Assembly (NCBI GenBank): GCA_034096865.1 | Contig: JAWQFJ010026925.1 | Coordinates: forward strand, 1-12,500 | DNA from: Theodoxus fluviatilis | Lineage: Eukaryota; Mollusca; Gastropoda; Cycloneritida; Neritidae | DNA length: 12,500 bases | Direction of reading: 5' to 3' | In this document: piece after piece, positions 7,433 to 12,500 of the stretch | Numbering within the stretch: the first letter of the stretch is position 1 | How the letters are laid out: each line of letters begins with the position of its first letter | Position numbers and translations under genes: made by a program | Notes under the pieces: model-generated | What the model saw: the letters and a program-made list of their open reading frames with translations, nothing else | Database searches by the model: none | What the model was told of the DNA's origin: nothing

Positions 7433-8207
7433 TTCCTCGCAGCTGCTAGCTGATTACATTTTGTTGCGCAAAGAGCGCAATGTCAGTTATCGGGTGAATG
7501 CTGCCGATTTATTCAGCACCTAGAACTCGTAAATAACTGGAGTTCTTTCTGATGATATTGATGTAGGATTGAGAGTTGGACAGTGAGGCTTATACAAGGA
7601 AAGGTACGGTAACCTCCACATCCACTATCCGTTCTCTCCAGAGCTAATTTCTGTGCCCAGAGAAAACATTTAATTTGCTGGGAGTGTGTTCCTTCTTTGA
7701 AAACAAATATAGTCAAGATAAAATAGGACACATCACATTACAGATTGATATGATACTACTACATGTAAAAAATAAAGAAAAAAGGGTGAAAAAAGGCATG
7801 AAATTGAGCATCTTAAAAATGACTATTACAAGACAGTGATAATGCCGTCTTTGCTCATGAAGCACACACATAATTCATCTGAGAGCATATATTGTCCTCT
7901 CACCATGACAATGTCGACGACAGAGTATAATTCAAATCAAGGCTAGAGTGGAAACGAAAAGAAACACTCGCCCAATACACAGCGTGTTTCTTGTAGAAAA
8001 TAAATTGCATTTAATCTGAAAGACAACATTCAATATTACGACCATGCAGTAAAAACATAGCGTTTATATTCACCCTATGTATACAACGACTGCTCAACGT
8101 CGTAATCCTTTCATATGGCATCATTCCCCACACTGCCCAAAGTTGTGCTTGTCAGCGAGGATTGGAAAGGCCAAGGGAAACGCTACTCTGTAAGAGCGTT
8201 TGAGATG
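7433..8207. other. AT-rich unique DNA, no gene recognised
   Basis: The only open frame of note is a 72-codon minus-strand frame (7513-7731) with no recognisable domain. An A-rich patch lies near 7768-7796. No further THAP sequence is visible upstream of the right inverted repeat. Confidence 0.6.
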
Positions 8208-8916
<709 letters not shown>

Positions 8917-10553
8917 CCAGTCAGGACACTTCATTGTGCGTTCTATTTGCTGTTCTGTTGATATTCTTCGCTTTTCTCATGAGTGACTTTCCACGACTAT
9001 CCTGTGATTGTCATGGGTGTGTCTTCCTGCAGACTAAATGTCTGAAAATTGCGACAATTGAACACTCGTTTTTATCATTCAGTAAGAATAGACAGTGTGC
9101 CAGATTCTCTGATGTCAAAGGATGTTAGAAGTAAGATGTTTCATTTAATAGCATATTAAAGGCATCTAAAACAACTGTCATATACATCTCAATGTGCTTG
9201 CATTCATTCGTCAGTAATTTCCAGTTTACATTCAGCTCTGCTTATTTCCTTACTCTGTCCTGACTGCCCCGATATGACGTCAGTGCTCCCGCACCCGGAT
9301 TGAGAACTGGGACAGACTGGATCCATTCCGACAAGAGTGACTCCTCGTTTGCTCGCTGGTTGTCCAGAGTCTCCTGAAACAATGTCAGAATTCGTTTCCG
9401 ATTCATATCAATGTTTTTTAAAAGTGCGCAATTTTAAAACTTCACATCGGAAGCTAGAAAAATCTGAATTATTTCAAAATGTTCGACTTGCTTAGGAGTG
9501 TTTAGTACCGAGTTTTCTCCACCTCTCCAGAGAGCTAAACTGGGCTCGAGCTCGCCCACGTCTTGTTCGTCCTCGTGCAAAGGCCAGGCTAGATTGGGCT
9601 CAGTGCCACAGAGCTGGGAAGATGAAAGCCAAGCGTGGTACCTAATTCCACAGTTCCTGACAGCTGATTCTGCCCTCCCTGTTTGGGTGTTCGATGAAAG
9701 AAATGCATTGGTCGGAAATATATTCACAGAACATTAGTACCTTCGGGGAATGTCATAGTATGACGCCAAACCATTTTTCCTTACGGAACGTGGATTTGGA
9801 AATCTTGCTTTGGGTTCATATTAATTTTATTTATTTAAGGGAATAGAATTTCACTCACAAATACTTGCTCTTCTTTCCTTTTATTTCTGCTCCACTCTCT
9901 CCAGTTCTACTTCAGAGTAAATTACTTTTTCCCCCAGGGGAACCGGCAAAGCGTAATCTCTCTCACAATCATTCAGCCTGCCAATATATTTCTCAGTAAA
10001 TGCTTTGTCCTGGCAGGCACAGGCGCCTAGATACAACCGAACGTCAAATTCTCCAAATCAGTTGTTCAATCTGTCAATCAAAACGAAGCGTGATTGAATG
10101 CACTGCTCATTCTTTCTGTCTGTGAGGTACTTAGGTTGACGTTTTTGTGATCATCGCTTTGCTCGGTCGCACAATTGTTTTGTTCATTCTGCAGAAAGTG
10201 TCACACGCAAGGATGAGGTCTGCCCCTAGCGTCACGTGGTGTAAGATACGGATCCCCTTCCAGTTAGTGTGATCAGAATTGCCAGACAGATATCCTTTGA
10301 AGTCTTTCTAACTTTTGCTTTGTCCTCTTTCTACAGAAATCTATTTATGAAAGTTCAACCTTGCCCATACATGCAACTTTTGGATCCATGCGGCCTGAAA
10401 CCCTATTGCTGGCAGCCTGAAAGACATTGCCAAAAGCACCTTCATTACTGGACTAGAGCCCAGACAACACGATGCATGTATCATAACGTGTTGAGAAATT
10501 TCCTGAGAAGCGACAGTATAATGACGGTCGAAACAAATGATAATGATACAGCA
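8917..10553. other. Unique DNA, no gene recognised
   Basis: Moderate-complexity sequence with two overlapping antisense open frames of 80-97 codons (9434-9737) that match nothing I know. A pyrimidine-rich tract ending TTTCTACAG at 10336 could be a splice acceptor and is followed by about 70 open codons with several Cys. This could hold a host exon, but nothing here is firm. Confidence 0.5.
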
Positions 10554-10556
10554 CTT

Positions 10557-10574
10557 GATGATGATGATGATGAT
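10557..10574 (-). repeat. (ATC)6 tail of the LINE
   Basis: Six GAT units on plus (ATC on minus) directly follow the LINE 3' end (GTGGAC on minus). CR1-group elements end in short tandem tails rather than poly-A, so this is most likely the element's own tail. Its first units overlap the proposed CTTGAT target duplication. Confidence 0.75.
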
Positions 10575-10729
10575 GTCCACTTATATGGCGCACATATCCA
10601 TGCTGGCAGCATGCTCAAGGCGCAGGAGATTGGGGGGAAGGGAGAAAAAGTTAACAAAAACAGAGACTGGTGCACAGTCTTTCAGTCAGGTATGTCCTTT
10701 CATTTGAGACTATTTACACAGATCCCAAG

Positions 10730-11701
10730 TCAGAAAAGGTGAGTCTTCAGAGTGCTCTTGAAGTCCTCTAGTGACTTCGCTTCTCGCATGTTCTGGGGGA
10801 GCGCATTCCACAGGGTTGGACCACAGTAGGAGAACGAGCGGCGACCCAAGCGCTTCCCTATGTGGCCGGCCCTACTGGGTGGAGCCAGCAGTGACTGGGA
10901 AGCAGAGCGAAGACATCTGGGGGGGTTGTGGAGAGGGATGATGTCTCTGAGGTACTGGGGGAAAGTTGGATCGTGCACACGCTTATAGCACAGGGAGAGC
11001 ACCTTGTGGTCCACTCTCTTCATGACTGGGAGCCAATGGAGCTTGCGGAGGACTGGAGTGATGTGGTCGGTCTTTTTGGTCCTAGACACAATCCTTGCCG
11101 CCGTGTTCAGAACACGCTGGAGTCGGTCGAGCTGCTGGACAGGGAGGCCCCAAAGACAGCCGTTTGCATAGTCAATCTTGGAGATGACTAAGGCCACTGC
11201 GATGGTAGTTGCAGCCCTGTCCGTAAGGATGTTCCGCAGCTTACCCAGGGACCGGATGTGGAAGTAAGATCCGCTTACCACAGCACTCACATGGGCCTTC
11301 ATCGTGAGGTCTTCGTCGATCATGATGCCCAGGGCTCTAACAGTGTGTGAGAAGGGAATGTCTGACTGGCCAACGCGTACAGTGCTCAAGCCAACAGAGT
11401 CTCTCTTGATCTTTGGGCCACATAAGATGGCTTCCGTTTTGTCGTCATTGAGCTTGAGCATATTGGCAGTCATCCATGCCTTCACATAACAGCAGCACAG
11501 CTCAAACTTCCTAGCAGACTCGGCTGCAGAGGCATCATCAGGAGAAAAAGAGTCATACAGGCCCGAGTCGTCAGCAAAAAGCTGCCTTCCTAACCCATGT
11601 CTCTCGATGATACGTCCCAACTCCGACGTGTATAATGAGAAGAGTACCGGTCCCAGCACGGACCCTTGGGGGACCCCACAAGTCAGCTCCGTTTCATCAG
11701 A
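10730..11701 (-). CDS. Reverse transcriptase, C-terminal half (CR1-like LINE, 5'-truncated)
   Basis: A 323-codon minus-strand frame with no start of its own; the 5' part is lost. Residues 9-17 are GVPQGSVLG, the reverse transcriptase strand before the active site. FADD at 42-45 (11567-11578) is the catalytic motif, with F instead of the more usual Y. The thumb-side motif WMTANMLKLNDDKTE spans 76-90, followed by the ALGIMIDEDLTM segment, the IDYANG...LDRLQRVLNTAAR block and LHWLP. The C-terminus is KSTLKTHLF then TGA. This order is typical of the CR1/L2/jockey group, which copies its RNA onto nicked genomic DNA. The endonuclease, ORF1 and N-terminal reverse transcriptase blocks are absent, so this copy cannot move by itself. 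The frame is intact, with no disabling mutation inside. Confidence 0.93.
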   Translation of the reverse strand, partial: SDETELTCGVPQGSVLGPVLFSLYTSELGRIIERHGLGRQLFADDSGLYDSFSPDDASAAESARKFELCCCYVKAWMTANMLKLNDDKTEAILCGPKIKRDSVGLSTVRVGQSDIPFSHTVRALGIMIDEDLTMKAHVSAVVSGSYFHIRSLGKLRNILTDRAATTIAVALVISKIDYANGCLWGLPVQQLDRLQRVLNTAARIVSRTKKTDHITPVLRKLHWLPVMKRVDHKVLSLCYKRVHDPTFPQYLRDIIPLHNPPRCLRSASQSLLAPPSRAGHIGKRLGRRSFSYCGPTLWNALPQNMREAKSLEDFKSTLKTHLF

Positions 11702-11709
11702 TGCTTGAT

Positions 11710-12340
11710 ATCAAGGAGTGTCCATTACTGCCGACGTCACTGCAACACGTGCAGTGTTATACGGTTTGCATACACATTTTTGTCGTTTATCAAGAAGGCA
11801 TTGTAAACGCTCTAGCAAGGTCTCTGAAAAATATGTAGTGTTTTTTGGTTTACTTTTTTGTTTCAATCGGCTTTATCAAGGAGGCATCGTAAACATCCTA
11901 GCAAGGTCTCAACAACACATGCAGTGTCTTGTTGTCTACTGTTCTTTCTGGGTGTTCATCAAGGAGGCATCGTTAACATTCTAACAGTTCTCAGCGATAT
12001 ACACAGTGTTTTATGGTTTAACTTATTTTCTCTTGGCTTTTATCAAAGTGGCGTCACAGACATCTTGGCAACGTGCAGCAATATCTGCAGTACTCGGTAT
12101 TTTTACTAGATGTCTTGGCTTTCATCAATGAGACATTGATATCAGTCCAACAAAGTATCACAACATGTGCGGTCTTCTGTTGTTTTCTGTTCTTGTTTGG
12201 CTTCCATCAAGGATGCACCATAACCACTCTGACCCAGCCTCAGCAACATGAGCACTGGTTTATGGCTTTCCTGCTCTTCCTTTGCTGTGATCAAAGAGAC
12301 ATCATAAATCAGGTCAAACCGCTCAAATAGTCCTCTTGTC
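11710..12340. repeat. Diverged tandem repeat of about 84 bp, 7.5 units
   Basis: Units begin with ATCAAGGAGGCATCGTAAAC-like sequence at 11710, 11789, 11875, 11958, 12042, 12124, 12206 and 12290, so lengths are 79, 86, 83, 84, 82, 82 and 84 bp. Within units, AACA..TGCAGTGT lies near the middle and CTTGGCTTT or similar just before the next ATCA. Units 2 and 3 are the most alike; later units are strongly diverged. The period is close to 28 codons, so open frames of 67-88 codons run through it, but stops and drifting frames argue against coding. The CR1-like LINE abuts the first unit. Confidence 0.85.
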
Positions 12341-12500
12341 GTCCTTGTCTACCATTCATCTCCTATTGCGCCTTCTTACAGAATATATGCCTTGCCAGCG
12401 TTAAAAAGTTGACATAATCCATCACTGACTTCTTTTCGTAGTTTTTTGTGATTCATTCTCGCTTTCTTATCCCGGACCTAAGAACCTGCATTTCCTGTCT
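12341..12500. other. Window end, nothing recognised
   Basis: Pyrimidine-rich unique sequence after the 84-bp repeats fade. A faint CATC at about 12355 may be a decayed next unit. No gene, repeat or site can be supported. Confidence 0.5.

Larger units (their letters stand above)
10554..11703 (-). mobile_element. 5'-truncated CR1-like LINE
   Basis: Minus-strand order: truncated reverse transcriptase frame (11701-10730), 3' UTR (10729 to about 10575) and an (ATC)6 tail (10557-10574 on plus as GAT units). CTTGAT is present at 10554-10559 and 11704-11709, on the two sides, and is a plausible 6-bp target duplication. The open frame has a stop (11711-11713) only just outside the right flank, which fits truncation at 11703. 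The 3' UTR ends GCGCCATATAAGTGGAC before the triplet tail, a layout common in CR1/L2-group elements. The 323-codon frame has no frameshift or stop, so the insertion is probably fairly young. Confidence 0.88.

Noticed and set aside
6062..7440. 8-bp target duplication around the inverted-repeat segment
   Set aside because: The flanks CAACGTCC and TTCCTCGC do not match, and shifting the ends by a few bases does not help, so no duplication is claimed.
9275..9282. TGACGTCA, a perfect CRE/CREB site
   Set aside because: A single 8-bp palindrome with no promoter or exon near it is expected by chance often enough.
10569..10742. Plus-strand frame across the LINE 3' UTR with poly-Asp
   Set aside because: The poly-Asp is the GAT tail of the LINE and the rest is antisense UTR.
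11718..12330. Several plus-strand frames of 67-88 codons
   Set aside because: They are shadows of the roughly 84-bp repeat, whose period is near 28 codons; frames are broken between units.

Overview
This window looks like accessory, gene-poor DNA from a large, repeat-rich invertebrate animal genome. A mollusc, perhaps a gastropod, is my best guess, but that is inference. The reasons are long microsatellites (CT, GT, CA, GTA, GGCA), several minisatellites, fragments of CR1-like and zinc-finger-ended LINEs, a THAP-domain first exon with a metazoan-type splice donor, and no bacterial-style gene packing. I see no complete host gene, no rRNA, tRNA or CRISPR array, and most long open frames are artefacts of simple repeats.

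Layout. 1-277: 19-bp minisatellite with a 75-bp higher-order period. 278-1680: unique sequence with a 31-bp tandem duplication. 1681-2811: poly-C, then compound CT/GT/CACT microsatellites. 3055-3880: GGCA/GACA, CA and CACAA simple repeats. 3882-5325: a 1.4-kb array of a second 19-bp minisatellite, split at 4780-4980 by a 201-bp 5'-truncated LINE 3' end on the minus strand, flanked by CAAT. 5326-6069: unique AT-rich DNA. 6070-7432: a 1.36-kb segment bounded by 59-bp near-perfect inverted repeats. Each repeat leads inward into a first-exon-like reading frame: an unrecognised one on plus, and a THAP zinc-finger exon ending at a strong GT donor on minus. A 49-bp A-tailed retroposed insert with a 12-bp target duplication and a GTA microsatellite lie inside. 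7433-8207: unique. 8208-8916: 0.7-kb TG/CG-alternating tract. 8917-10553: unique. 10554-11703: 5'-truncated CR1-like LINE on minus, with an uninterrupted 323-codon reverse transcriptase C-terminal half, a 3' UTR, an (ATC)6 tail and CTTGAT flanks. 11710-12340: about 7.5 diverged units of a roughly 84-bp tandem repeat. 12341-12500: nothing recognised.

No pathway is encoded here. What connects the parts is mobile-element and tandem-repeat history. At least three retroposition events (4780, 6547, 10560) can be read with their target duplications, two of them in or next to tandem arrays. The most unusual structure is the 6070-7432 inverted-repeat segment, where two convergent first exons share one 5' leader. 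It may be a THAP-transposase-type DNA element or an inverted duplication of a first exon. No target duplication was found around it.
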